Assembly: GCA_017510405.1 (NCBI GenBank)
Contig: JAFWNG010000023.1
Span: 115,729 to 179,728 of the forward strand
Length of the DNA: 64,000 nucleotides
From: Solobacterium sp.
Lineage (GTDB): Bacteria; Bacillota_I; Bacilli_A; Erysipelotrichales; Erysipelotrichaceae
Direction: 5' to 3'
Part shown: in pieces, positions 30,202-38,920 of the stretch
Numbering within the stretch: position 1 is the first letter of the stretch
How the letters are laid out: every line of letters begins with the position of its first letter
The notes under the pieces: generated by a model
Database searches by the model: none
Seen by the model: the letters and a program-made list of their open reading frames with translations, nothing else
What the model was told of the DNA's origin: nothing
Translations under genes and position numbers: made by a program

Positions 30202-30507
30202 ATGATGAACAGAATTACGGTGCAGCCGGAAGAACTTCTTCTGTGCGCAGGAACCATGGAACAGCGGAATGAGGAGTATGAACGGGACTGTCTTTCTCTT
30301 TTTCAGACCGTGGAAGAAATGAGCACAGTCTGGCAGGGAGAAGACAATGCGGCATTTACCGGACGGATCGCAGAGTTTGAGAAAGACTTTCGCGAGATCC
30401 AGGCGCTCTGTGCGCGTTATGCACAGTTTCTACGGAACTCCGCCCGCTCCTATGAAGCGGCGCAGAGCCGGATCATTCAGCAGGCAGGTCTGCTGAGAAA
30501 GGGGTGA
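30202..30507 (+). CDS. WXG100-family protein (EsxA/B-like), first copy
   Basis: A ~102-residue helical hairpin protein with the WxG turn in MSTVWQGEDNAAF, about 43 residues in, which is the standard place. No signal peptide, as expected for a type VII secretion substrate. Start choice: GAGGAGG at 30187-30193 lies 8 bases before ATG 30202, giving a normal-length WXG100 protein. An in-frame ATG at 30163, with its own GGAGGAG, would add 13 residues and cannot be excluded. First of five tightly packed genes. Confidence 0.85.
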   Translation: MMNRITVQPEELLLCAGTMEQRNEEYERDCLSLFQTVEEMSTVWQGEDNAAFTGRIAEFEKDFREIQALCARYAQFLRNSARSYEAAQSRIIQQAGLLRKG

Positions 30508-30511
30508 AAGC

Positions 30512-30811
30512 ATGGCAGGAATACGGATATCACTGGATGAAGTGAGCCAGGCAGCCGCGGCCATCCGCAGGCTGAACGGATCCATTTATGAGAGTGTAAC
30601 GGCAATGCGGCGGGAGATGGAAAAGCTGGACGGTACATGGATCTCCCGCGGAAGCAGTGAGATACGGGAACGGTTCATGCTGTTTTCGAGGCGCTTTGAG
30701 GAACAGAAAGAAGTGATCGAATCGTACGCTGACTTTCTGGATATGACGGTGCTGAGCTATGAGACGCTGGAAACGACGATACAGTCGAACGCTTCTGATC
30801 TGCAGTACTAG
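30512..30811 (+). CDS. WXG100-family protein, second copy
   Basis: A 99-residue, all-helical protein whose hairpin turn is LDGTWISRGSSEIRERF, a WxS variant of the WxG motif at about residue 43. It follows the first WXG100 gene by 4 bases, the arrangement of EsxA/EsxB-type heterodimer pairs. The C-terminus lacks an evident YxxxD/E export signal (the last residues are NASDLQY), while the first copy also has none clear, so which is the exported partner is unknown. Confidence 0.83.
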   Translation: MAGIRISLDEVSQAAAAIRRLNGSIYESVTAMRREMEKLDGTWISRGSSEIRERFMLFSRRFEEQKEVIESYADFLDMTVLSYETLETTIQSNASDLQY

Positions 30812-32804
30812 GTATGTACTGACCGTCCTCATAACACTGTCACTGAGTCTGGCGGCGGGATGCTCAAACCGGAAGAATGAGTTGCCGGAAGGCATCATAC
30901 TGGGGGACTGGCTGGAAGCGATACGCAGTGAGGCGGGACTGGAAGGAGACGATGCCGTGACGGCGGCGGAAAACTGGGGGATCCTGCCGCCGTACGCGGA
31001 TATCGAGGCGGAAACAGACCGGGAAACAGCCGCATATGTACTGGCGCATCTGTACAGTGATACCGCCGCCGGGAATGCTGATTTTACGGACAGCAGCGCA
31101 TGTGAATGGCCTGGTGAGATCGCATTCGTTCTTGAGCAGGGATGGATGCGCACGGACAGCAGCGGCGCATTTCATCCGGATGCTCTGATCACTGCGAAAG
31201 AAGCCGAAGAACTGCTGTCGGCTGTCGTATGGGCGATGAATCACCGGGAGTTTGCGCCGCAGACCTCAGTGGAATGGAAAGATGACAGGGAACCTGCAGA
31301 ACTGACCGGAGCTGTCCTGGATGAGGAATCCATGACGGCTTCGGTGCCGGACAGCGGGGATCTGGAAGAAGGACAGCTGGTACGGATCGGTGATCTGCTG
31401 TTCCGCATCGATTCTCTGGATGACAGTGAAAACACGGTAAAGCTGAGGGAAGCAGACATTCTGGAAGAAGCGGAAAGAATCGGTATTCAGGGGGAATATG
31501 AGGCGGATCTTTCCAAAGCAGAGATCCAAACGGAAGGCGAAGAGGTCCGGCCGGCGGGAACAGGTTTTGCGCACCCGCGGCTGGCCCCGTACAGCCGAAC
31601 ATTTGACGTGAAGGGATACCGTGTGCAGATCACGGTATCCGCTGCCGGGATCCGGGCGGAAGCCAGCCGTACGTTTCCGCACAGCAGCCGGTTTAATGCA
31701 TCCCTGGTGCTGAACGGGATCCGCTGCGCCTATGCATGGAAAAAAGGAGACAGCGAAGCGTCCTATCTGCGCATCCACTGCAATACGACCGAAAGAGCAT
31801 CGCTGCGCAGCGGGACTTCACAGAATCTCTATGCGGATTTTTCAAATTTGGACCGCAGCGATCTGCCCGGTTCCCTGAAGAAAATGTTCGTGCAGCGGAA
31901 GGATGTCCTGGAGGGTTCCCTGACTCTATGCACCGTGACTCTTCCGCTGCCGGAGGCGCCCGGCGTATCGCTGAAAACGTCCATTGAGCTTCACATGTAT
32001 GCGTCCGGAAGAATGGAGCTGACACTCAGTCAGAAACATGTGGTCGGATTTGAAATGCGGAACGGGAATGTACGGCTGATCCGGGATACGGAAAAACACG
32101 CGGATGCGGCGGTCCGTGCGAACACGGCCGTAACAGCCGGGATCCGCTTTGCCCTGACGATGTTCCGTGCAGAACTGATGGATGCATTTCTCGAAGCAGG
32201 AGCGGAAGCGGTCTTTTCTGTTACGCTGCATAAATATGATGAGGACGGAACGGTGCACAGCGAACAGGCAGACGTCGATCCGGAACTGGCGGAAGAGTAT
32301 GCGCAGAATGATCCGACCTGGCAGGTATGTACTGACGTTCATGCGAACTGGCTGCTGAACATAAGGCTCAATTCATCGCGAACGGCAGCCGGAAAAATGG
32401 GGCTTTCCCGCACATACGCAGTACTGAACGCGTCCAATGCGCCGCTGTTCCCGCTGCCCCAGCTGCATCTTGAGCATTTTCAGCCGGTCGCCTCATGCAC
32501 CGTAAAGGACGCGGTCGTCATGAAAGAGATGACGGAACTGGATACCGCTGAAACGATCGAACTGTCGTCATATTCTGTGGCAGTAAACAGGAATGATACG
32601 GCATGGATCAAGGTGACAGGGCTGCCGGAAAACTATGGAATGGAAGATCTTGTGTTTCACAGTTCAGCACCGGATATCGTCGCCGTTTCCGACCGCGGCG
32701 AGATCACAGGCGTTTATCCCGGAGCGGGATATATCCTGATCGAGACAGACGACAGGAACTATCGTGTATTCTGTCACGTGATGGTAACAGATCCCGGCAG
32801 ATGA
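30759..32804 (+). CDS. Lipoprotein with SLH-like and Big_2 domains, type VII locus
   Basis: No named family as a whole. The 681-residue product has a basic N-terminus and a lipobox LSLSLAAGC, so it should be a lipoprotein on the outer face of the membrane. Residues about 50-165 look like two S-layer-homology units (RETAAYVLAHLY; WPGEIAFVLEQGWM; FHPDALITAKEAEELL). The long middle is beta-rich and unassigned. The C-terminal ~75 residues match a bacterial Ig-like group 2 domain (HSSAPDIVAVSDRGEITGVYPG). The only in-frame start is ATG 30759, which overlaps the second WXG100 gene by 53 bases. Its end overlaps essC by 4 bases (ATGA). An extracellular partner of the secretion machine is the obvious guess. 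Confidence 0.75.
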   Translation: MRRWKRRYSRTLLICSTRYVLTVLITLSLSLAAGCSNRKNELPEGIILGDWLEAIRSEAGLEGDDAVTAAENWGILPPYADIEAETDRETAAYVLAHLYSDTAAGNADFTDSSACEWPGEIAFVLEQGWMRTDSSGAFHPDALITAKEAEELLSAVVWAMNHREFAPQTSVEWKDDREPAELTGAVLDEESMTASVPDSGDLEEGQLVRIGDLLFRIDSLDDSENTVKLREADILEEAERIGIQGEYEADLSKAEIQTEGEEVRPAGTGFAHPRLAPYSRTFDVKGYRVQITVSAAGIRAEASRTFPHSSRFNASLVLNGIRCAYAWKKGDSEASYLRIHCNTTERASLRSGTSQNLYADFSNLDRSDLPGSLKKMFVQRKDVLEGSLTLCTVTLPLPEAPGVSLKTSIELHMYASGRMELTLSQKHVVGFEMRNGNVRLIRDTEKHADAAVRANTAVTAGIRFALTMFRAELMDAFLEAGAEAVFSVTLHKYDEDGTVHSEQADVDPELAEEYAQNDPTWQVCTDVHANWLLNIRLNSSRTAAGKMGLSRTYAVLNASNAPLFPLPQLHLEHFQPVASCTVKDAVVMKEMTELDTAETIELSSYSVAVNRNDTAWIKVTGLPENYGMEDLVFHSSAPDIVAVSDRGEITGVYPGAGYILIETDDRNYRVFCHVMVTDPGR

Positions 32805-35800
32805 ATGCGGAAAAGGAAGTATACCGGCGATATGCGGCAGAGACTTCTGTCGTTACAGTCGGTGAGTCGCAGCAGGATGATATACAGATCTGCAGAAGAG
32901 GGAGCTGCCGAATACGGATCGACAGGCGAAAGAAATGCATTGAGGTGCCGGCGGCGGAAAAAGCAGTGATGTACAACGGACAGCGGATCACGGAACGGTG
33001 TGGATATGCCGGCGGCGGGATCCTGTCATGCGGTCCGCTGAAGATCATCCTGCATGATGCGTTTCTGATGATCCGGGAAGATCCAGATATCATCGTGCAT
33101 CTTCCCCCGGCGGATGATCGGGCAGATCTGGTACTGCGTTTTGCGCCGCTTCGCACCGGGCGTATTGATCCGCAGATGATCGCAGAGATCCCCTCGGATA
33201 CGATCCGCGTTCCGGTTCCGAAAAAAGCAAATGCGGATCTGCCGGAACCTTCGTTTCTGAACTATCTGCCGGTGCTGCTGATGTCGGCGGCAGGTTTGCT
33301 GTCGACCGTATTTGCCGCGGCTTCCGGTTCCGGGACTCCTTTAACCGCGTGGATCATGCCTGTAAGCATGCTGGCAGTCAATGCGCTGCTGTTTCCGCTG
33401 CGGCGGATCGCCTGGAAAAATGAAGTGCGCAGAAAACAGAGAAAAGAAGCAGAGCGCATCCGTGAACAGCGGCAGGAAAGCCTGGCTGAGATGGAACAGT
33501 TTGCGTCCGGCTTCCGGCAGAAGACGGACACGGTTTTTCCTTCTCCGGAACAGCTTTGCCAGCAGGCCAACAGCGGGACCGCCGGGTTCCGGGATTCTCG
33601 CAGCCCGGCGTACGGGAAGATCCGCCTGGGAGAGACGGATGCGGATATCAGGATCGAACTGGAAGTCGGAAATGAACCGGACACAGAAAGCTTTCGCATG
33701 CTTGCAGTAAGAGCACGGGAGATCCAGCGGATCGCCGGACCGTGGATCATCGATCTTGCGGAATACCGGACGATACGGATCCGCTTCACAGAGATGCAGG
33801 CGCTGTACTTCCGGTATCTGCTTCTGCAGGCAGCTGTATACTTTCGCAGTACGGAACATGTATTTGTATTTGCTGTTTCGCATGATACGGTGTTGAAAAG
33901 CGTGCGCGATCTGCCGCATGTGATTTCGGAAAACGGGCTGCGCTTTCTTGTAAAGGATGTGCGGGATGCTGCAGATGCTGTGATAGAACTGCAGAAAGAA
34001 CAGCGAACGGTCGTACTGTTTGCAGAGACGGGACTTGTACGTTTCTTTTCCGATATTCAGGCGATCCGGATCATACTGGATGAAAAAGACTGTGAATACA
34101 GCGGGAAGACAGATCTGGATCTGACCGTGGATTCCTTTGCGGCAACGGCGGTGGATCATCTGCGCGGCCGGGAACGTCTGTTTCTCTGTGATCTGCCGTC
34201 GGACATCGCAGCCTTTACGGACAGGTATTTTGCCGGGCTTTCCTGTACGGGATATGCGCTGCCGCAGCCGACGTATATGCAGATGCTGAAGGAAGCCGGA
34301 TGCGATACAGTGCACATCCGGGAAAACTGGCGCCGAAGTGATCCGGACAGTTCGATCTCAGGGCTGATCGGAAGGGCGCAGGATCAGAACAACATCTTTC
34401 TGGATCTCCACGAAAGAGGAGACGGTCCGCACGGACTGCTTGCCGGCACGACAGGAAGCGGAAAAAGCGAACTGCTCATCACAATGATCCTGTCGCTTGC
34501 GGTGAAGTACGCTCCCTGGGATCTGCAGTTTGTCATCATCGATTTCAAGGGAGGCGCATCCGTGCAGGCATTTGACAGTGCGAAAGGAAGACTGCCGCAC
34601 CTGGCATCCAGTCTGACAGATCTTGACGTGACGGATATGAAGCGTGCTGTTGCGGCACTGCAGGCGGAGTGCCGGTGGCGGGAACAGTGTTTCCGGGATC
34701 TGCATAAAAAAAGCGGACGGCCGGTGACATCAATTAGCCGGTACCGCTGTCTTCAGAAACAATACCGGTCTGTTCCGCCGCTTGCGCATCTGGTGATCAT
34801 AGCGGATGAATATGCCGAACTGAAACAGAGCTATCCGGAGTTTCCGGATGAACTGGTCCGAATTGCCCGCATCGGCAGAAGTCTCGGCATGCACCTGCTG
34901 CTGTGTACGCAGAAGCCTTCCGGAACGGTCAACGATCAGATCCGTTCCAACACCGCCTATAAAATATGTCTCAAGACCGCAGACCGTCAGGATTCCATGG
35001 AAGTCATTCAGTGTGCGGATGCGGCATATCTGAATGAACCGGGAGCGTTCTATCTGGTAACGGATCAGAAGCGTATACGGGGGAAAGCATGCTACAGCAG
35101 GGAAGCAATGACGGAGGGACAGCCGCGCGTGCAGCTGTTCGATCATATGCACAGGGTGAAGGCGGATTCCGCTGCTGTGACAGGTACCGGCATGACTGTG
35201 CTGGAAGGACTGACGGAAAGAATCCTGCAGAGTTCGGGAGGCTATCGGGCGCAGAGCATCTGGCATTCCCGGCCGCGGCATCCGTCTCTGCGTTTTCTGG
35301 CACAGACAAAAGGCGCGTTTGCGCTGGCGGATGATACCGTCAGAAGACGGATCCTGCCGCTGACGCTTTCCGAAGGATGCGGGCACCTGTTTTTTACCTC
35401 GGACCGCAGGGCAAAGCAGAACTGCGTCTTTGCGGTCATCTGGGCGCTTGTGAGAGGCAGCAGTATCAAAGATGAACTGTATGTCATTGATGACCTGTAT
35501 ATGGGACTGGAAGGGCTTCTGGGCAGTTCTGATCATACAGCAGTGTTTCCGTCGTCCGATACCGAGAAACTGCGGGAAACCTGTGACAGAATACGAAGGC
35601 GGACGCACGATACAGAAAATATGTGCACAGTGATCATTACCGACTGTACGCGATTTTACGAATGTGCCGCCGCTGCTGAGGTACTGCATGATCTGCTGGA
35701 ACATGGACAGGATCATCGTGTAAATATCATCATGTTTGCGGCCGGAGGCGGTTCGGTGTACTACCGGGATATGTCGCTGATTACTGACAGATACTATCTT

Positions 35801-35983
35801 TCTTCCGATAATCTGAATGATATTTCGTCCGTCATGGAGACGGTCGTACGTGTACCGGTAAAAAGATGGGACGAAGGTCTGTGCCGGCGCGGCGGACTGA
35901 TGGAGTTCTATCTGCCGTCAGTATCGGCAGAGCAACTGAAAACAGCCGCCGAGCAGATCGGAAAGGGGGAGAACGATGCATAA
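32801..35983 (+). CDS. essC: EssC/YukB-type FtsK-SpoIIIE ATPase, short form
   Basis: Membrane ATPase motor of a type VII-like secretion system. The 1060 residues hold an N-terminal FHA-like region (about 1-145), two membrane helices (about 152-203, NYLPVLLMSAAGLLSTVF and AWIMPVSMLAVNALLF), a helical linker, and an ATPase domain with Walker A GTTGSGKS (549-556) and Walker B VIIADEYAEL (D669-E670). A second, degenerate ATPase-like domain (about 800-1040) has no Walker A (FFTSDRRAKQNCVF). Classical EssC is about 1,480 residues with three ATPase domains, so the third is missing. The start is ATG 32801, overlapping the lipoprotein stop; the frame is open further upstream. Confidence 0.9.
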   Translation: MNAEKEVYRRYAAETSVVTVGESQQDDIQICRRGSCRIRIDRRKKCIEVPAAEKAVMYNGQRITERCGYAGGGILSCGPLKIILHDAFLMIREDPDIIVHLPPADDRADLVLRFAPLRTGRIDPQMIAEIPSDTIRVPVPKKANADLPEPSFLNYLPVLLMSAAGLLSTVFAAASGSGTPLTAWIMPVSMLAVNALLFPLRRIAWKNEVRRKQRKEAERIREQRQESLAEMEQFASGFRQKTDTVFPSPEQLCQQANSGTAGFRDSRSPAYGKIRLGETDADIRIELEVGNEPDTESFRMLAVRAREIQRIAGPWIIDLAEYRTIRIRFTEMQALYFRYLLLQAAVYFRSTEHVFVFAVSHDTVLKSVRDLPHVISENGLRFLVKDVRDAADAVIELQKEQRTVVLFAETGLVRFFSDIQAIRIILDEKDCEYSGKTDLDLTVDSFAATAVDHLRGRERLFLCDLPSDIAAFTDRYFAGLSCTGYALPQPTYMQMLKEAGCDTVHIRENWRRSDPDSSISGLIGRAQDQNNIFLDLHERGDGPHGLLAGTTGSGKSELLITMILSLAVKYAPWDLQFVIIDFKGGASVQAFDSAKGRLPHLASSLTDLDVTDMKRAVAALQAECRWREQCFRDLHKKSGRPVTSISRYRCLQKQYRSVPPLAHLVIIADEYAELKQSYPEFPDELVRIARIGRSLGMHLLLCTQKPSGTVNDQIRSNTAYKICLKTADRQDSMEVIQCADAAYLNEPGAFYLVTDQKRIRGKACYSREAMTEGQPRVQLFDHMHRVKADSAAVTGTGMTVLEGLTERILQSSGGYRAQSIWHSRPRHPSLRFLAQTKGAFALADDTVRRRILPLTLSEGCGHLFFTSDRRAKQNCVFAVIWALVRGSSIKDELYVIDDLYMGLEGLLGSSDHTAVFPSSDTEKLRETCDRIRRRTHDTENMCTVIITDCTRFYECAAAAEVLHDLLEHGQDHRVNIIMFAAGGGSVYYRDMSLITDRYYLSSDNLNDISSVMETVVRVPVKRWDEGLCRRGGLMEFYLPSVSAEQLKTAAEQIGKGENDA

Positions 35984-36227
35984 AACAGCAGTTCTGCTGT
36001 ATCTCGCAGATTCCGTATCACAGCAGGAATATGAAGTATTTTTCAGTCTTGATCATACATTTGCCGATAATCTCGATACTCTGAGAGCGCTGCTTCAGCA
36101 GAACGGACAGCCGCCGCTGCGGCAGGATTGCCTTGTCTATGAAAAAGACACGATGCGTCATTATGATGAACATCGTGTCCTGGCGGAAATGAACCTGTCA
36201 GACGGCGCCCGGTTTGTCCTTTTCTGA
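35976..36227 (+). CDS. EsaB/YukD-like ubiquitin-fold protein
   Basis: An 83-residue protein overlapping essC by 8 bases. Size, position in a WXG100/EssC locus and the pattern DNLDTLRALLQQ...HRVLAEMNLSDGARFVLF, which fits a beta-grasp fold ending in a DG(x)2(F/L) turn, point to the EsaB/YukD family that regulates or supports type VII secretion. Sequence identity to known EsaB proteins is low, so the call rests mainly on context. The 3' end overlaps the convergent radical SAM gene by 30 bases. Confidence 0.65.
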   Translation: MHKTAVLLYLADSVSQQEYEVFFSLDHTFADNLDTLRALLQQNGQPPLRQDCLVYEKDTMRHYDEHRVLAEMNLSDGARFVLF

Positions 36228-37064
36228 AGTGCGGTCAAAGCGTTTTCGGAATGTACAGCCGGCACAGAACGGTTCAACAACTGTCCGGTTCTCAAATCCT
36301 TTTACAAGGCTGGTGCAGCGGGCAGACTGAAGGATATCCTTCAGAGAAGTTTCGAAGATATTTCCGAGCGGAATATGAGCGTCCGCGTCAAGACAGCACG
36401 GGACGACAGTCCCGTCGGTCAGTACGGCAATCTGATCCCTGGCGCCAAGACACGTGCCGCGGACCGGAACAGCTGTCATTTTCTGTTCTTCCGGCCATTC
36501 AAAGGAATTGTCAAAGGAAACGTATACGCGCTCAGCGATCCGGTACTGGTTGTCCCGGCCGGAGGGCACAGGTGTATAACGACAGCGGATCGCATCAAGC
36601 ATGCGGGAGGTCTTTGCAAGCGTGATCTGGTCGGTCCGCCAGAAACGCAGGTCGGTAATAAAGGACGGGTGTTCCGGCAGACTGGTGAGAAGATCTATAA
36701 TACCGCGGATATACGCATCTGTATCGATCGTCTGGTATTCGATGCTCTGCAGAGAGATGCTGAGGCGATGCAGGGAAGGATGGCGGATCAGATCCGGATG
36801 GGAAGGAAGGAAAGTTCCGTTCGTCACCAGCTGCACGTGCACGCCGGCAAGATCGCAGACATTCATGATCTCATCGAATTCTGGATGGAGAAGCGGCTCT
36901 CCCTGTACATGCAGATATACATAATCCGTAACGGTGCGCACTTCATCCAGTACATGACAAAAATCTGTCACTGACATCCTCTGCGGCGGACGGGTATTCG
37001 TCTGACAGAAGGCACAGGACAGATTGCAGGTATTCAGGATCTCAATGTAGGCGCGCCGTATCAT
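36198..37064 (-). CDS. Radical SAM protein with SPASM-like C-terminus
   Basis: The 288-residue protein opens with the [4Fe-4S] motif CNLSCAFC (C13, C17, C20). It has a GEPLLHP motif (the GGEP-equivalent that binds SAM) and a C-terminal Cys-rich segment (CLGARDQ, VPCCLDAD, PFCAGCTFRKRF) like the SPASM auxiliary-cluster domain, with a typical NIFETSLKDIL. SPASM proteins usually modify peptides or proteins, but no precursor-peptide gene is visible nearby. It converges on the type VII locus (30-base overlap) and shares a mirrored divergent promoter with truB. Substrate unknown. Confidence 0.85.
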   Translation of the reverse strand: MIRRAYIEILNTCNLSCAFCQTNTRPPQRMSVTDFCHVLDEVRTVTDYVYLHVQGEPLLHPEFDEIMNVCDLAGVHVQLVTNGTFLPSHPDLIRHPSLHRLSISLQSIEYQTIDTDAYIRGIIDLLTSLPEHPSFITDLRFWRTDQITLAKTSRMLDAIRCRYTPVPSGRDNQYRIAERVYVSFDNSFEWPEEQKMTAVPVRGTCLGARDQIAVLTDGTVVPCCLDADAHIPLGNIFETSLKDILQSARCTSLVKGFENRTVVEPFCAGCTFRKRFDRTSEKDKPGAV

Positions 37065-37103
37065 AATATGTATCCTGCCGGAAGGTTTCGCGGTTCGGCA
37101 TCT

Positions 37104-37132
37104 TTGTAATTATACCATGGTACTGGTATAAT
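37104..37132 (+). promoter_or_regulatory. Promoter of truB (extended -10, leaderless transcript)
   Basis: TTGTAA (37104-37109), 17 bases, TATAAT (37127-37132) with TG at 37124-37125. The expected start is 37139-37140, that is, on the A of the truB ATG, and there is no Shine-Dalgarno. The truB message is therefore probably leaderless. Confidence 0.7.
37109..37117 (-). promoter_or_regulatory. Extended -10 promoter of the radical SAM gene
   Basis: On the minus strand this reads TGGTATAAT, identical to the truB promoter on the other strand. Start predicted near 37102. The two elements form a perfect 10-bp inverted repeat, AATTATACCA/TGGTATAATT (37108-37117 and 37124-37133). Confidence 0.7.
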
Positions 37133-37139
37133 TCAGATT

Positions 37140-37982
37140 ATGGATAGTGTTATTCTTCTGAACAAACCGACAGGTATGACATCGTTCGACGCCGTGGCTA
37201 AATGCCGCCGGATCCTTCATGAAAAAAAGACCGGGCATACCGGAACCCTGGATCCCAACGCATCGGGTCTGATGATCATCCTGATGGGGAAATATACAAA
37301 ACTTCTGCCTTACTGCAAAAAAGACCGCAAGGTATATCACGCAGAATTCTCTCTGGGAAAAATGAGTGATACCGGAGATATCTGGGGAACCATTCTGGCG
37401 CAGAAAGAACCGTCTGTGCATTCGAAAGAAGAGATCGATGCGGCAGCGGCTTCTCTGACCGGTGACATCATGCAGGTGCCGCCGATGTATTCGGCTGTGC
37501 GCAAGGACGGAAAGAGACTGTATGAGTATGCCCGCAAAGGCATAGAGATCGAACGGGAAGCACGTCCGGTCACTGTAAACGCGCTGTCCGTTTCGACAGA
37601 GAACGGCGTGGATTTTGTCATGGATGCGACGGTATCGTCCGGTACGTATGTCAGGACGCTGATCACGGATCTTGCGGAAAAACTCGGTGAATATGCCGTA
37701 ATGACGTCACTTGTGCGGACGGGGATCGACGGGCTGTCCCTGGCAGACTCGTGCACATTTGATCAGCTGGAAGAAGGGGCGGGAAGCCTTGATCCTCTGC
37801 AGGTCCTCTCTTCGGATCTGCGGATCCTGGAAGCGGAGAATGAAAAGCGGATCCGGAACGGCATGACCCTGAAGCTTGACTGTGCGGACGACATGGTGGT
37901 CCTTGTAAAAGACCGGGTGCCGCTGGCAGTGTATGAAAAGCGGGAAGACGGCATATATCACTGTCTTCGGGGGCTTTTCTGA
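37140..37982 (+). CDS. truB: tRNA pseudouridine(55) synthase
   Basis: Makes pseudouridine 55 in the T-loop of tRNAs. Catalytic aspartate D38 in GHTGTLDPNASG, with the N-terminal LLNKPTGMTSFDAV and the SGTYVRTLITDLAE motif. 280 residues, the shorter Gram-positive length. It has no ribosome site upstream (see promoter). Its stop overlaps the ribF start (TGATG). Confidence 0.97.
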   Translation: MDSVILLNKPTGMTSFDAVAKCRRILHEKKTGHTGTLDPNASGLMIILMGKYTKLLPYCKKDRKVYHAEFSLGKMSDTGDIWGTILAQKEPSVHSKEEIDAAAASLTGDIMQVPPMYSAVRKDGKRLYEYARKGIEIEREARPVTVNALSVSTENGVDFVMDATVSSGTYVRTLITDLAEKLGEYAVMTSLVRTGIDGLSLADSCTFDQLEEGAGSLDPLQVLSSDLRILEAENEKRIRNGMTLKLDCADDMVVLVKDRVPLAVYEKREDGIYHCLRGLF

Positions 37983-38920
37983 TGCGGATCATCACAGTGG
38001 CAATGGATACGAGACGAAGCAGTCCGGTTCCGATCTGCGCGTGCATCGGATATTTTGACGGCATGCACAGAGGACATCAGGAGCTGATCCGCCGCACCAT
38101 TGCAATGGCAAAGAAAAACAGCTGTGAAAGCGCAATGATCACATTCGATCCCGATCCCTGGGTAACGATCCGGGATATGGAAGATGTGAAGCATATCACC
38201 ACGATGCGTCAGAGAATGAATATGGCGGTGGAAATGGGGATCGGAAACATCGTGATCCTCAAGTTCTCCAAACAGATGTCGGTGCTGGAACCGGAGGAAT
38301 TCGTTGCCAGAATACTCGGAAAACTGAATCTGAAGGGCATCGTATGCGGCTTTGATTTTCATTACGGACATATGGGCAGAGGGGACTGCTATTCGCTGAG
38401 TCTTCAGGCGGAGTATCCGGTCGAAGTGGTCGATGCGGTCACCGATGAAAAAGGAAAGATATCCAGCACCAGGATCTCCGAGTGCATTGAACAGGCCCGC
38501 TTCGAAGAGGCTTCGGCAATGCTCGGAAGGACGTATGAGATCGAAGGTACGGTCATACATGGACGGCACCGGGGATCGTCGCTTGGATTTCCGACTGCGA
38601 ATATAAAATACGCTGCGGAGTATCTGCTTCCGCGTCCCGGTGTATACGCTGCCTACGTCGTGGTGGATAAGAAAAAATACAGGGCGATGGTGAATCTGGG
38701 ACATAATCCGACAATGAATTATCAGGACAGACTGTCTCTGGAAGCGCATCTGATCGGGTTTACAGGCAATCTGTACGGAAAGCATATGGTACTTCAGTTT
38801 ATACAGTTTATGCGTCCGGAAAAGAAATTCCGCAATACGACGAATCTGATCCTCCAGCTGGAACAGGATCTGCGGGATATACGGAGATTATTTGACCGAT
38901 ATGAAAAAAGAGTATCTTGA
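37982..38920 (+). CDS. ribF: Bifunctional riboflavin kinase/FAD synthetase
   Basis: Converts riboflavin to FMN and FAD. The N-terminal nucleotidyltransferase domain shows GYFDGMHRGHQ and CGFDFHYGHMGRGD; the C-terminal kinase domain shows GRHRGSSLGFPTANI and NLGHNPTM. 312 residues. Coupled to truB by a one-base overlap, as in many Firmicutes. Confidence 0.97.
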   Translation: MRIITVAMDTRRSSPVPICACIGYFDGMHRGHQELIRRTIAMAKKNSCESAMITFDPDPWVTIRDMEDVKHITTMRQRMNMAVEMGIGNIVILKFSKQMSVLEPEEFVARILGKLNLKGIVCGFDFHYGHMGRGDCYSLSLQAEYPVEVVDAVTDEKGKISSTRISECIEQARFEEASAMLGRTYEIEGTVIHGRHRGSSLGFPTANIKYAAEYLLPRPGVYAAYVVVDKKKYRAMVNLGHNPTMNYQDRLSLEAHLIGFTGNLYGKHMVLQFIQFMRPEKKFRNTTNLILQLEQDLRDIRRLFDRYEKRVS

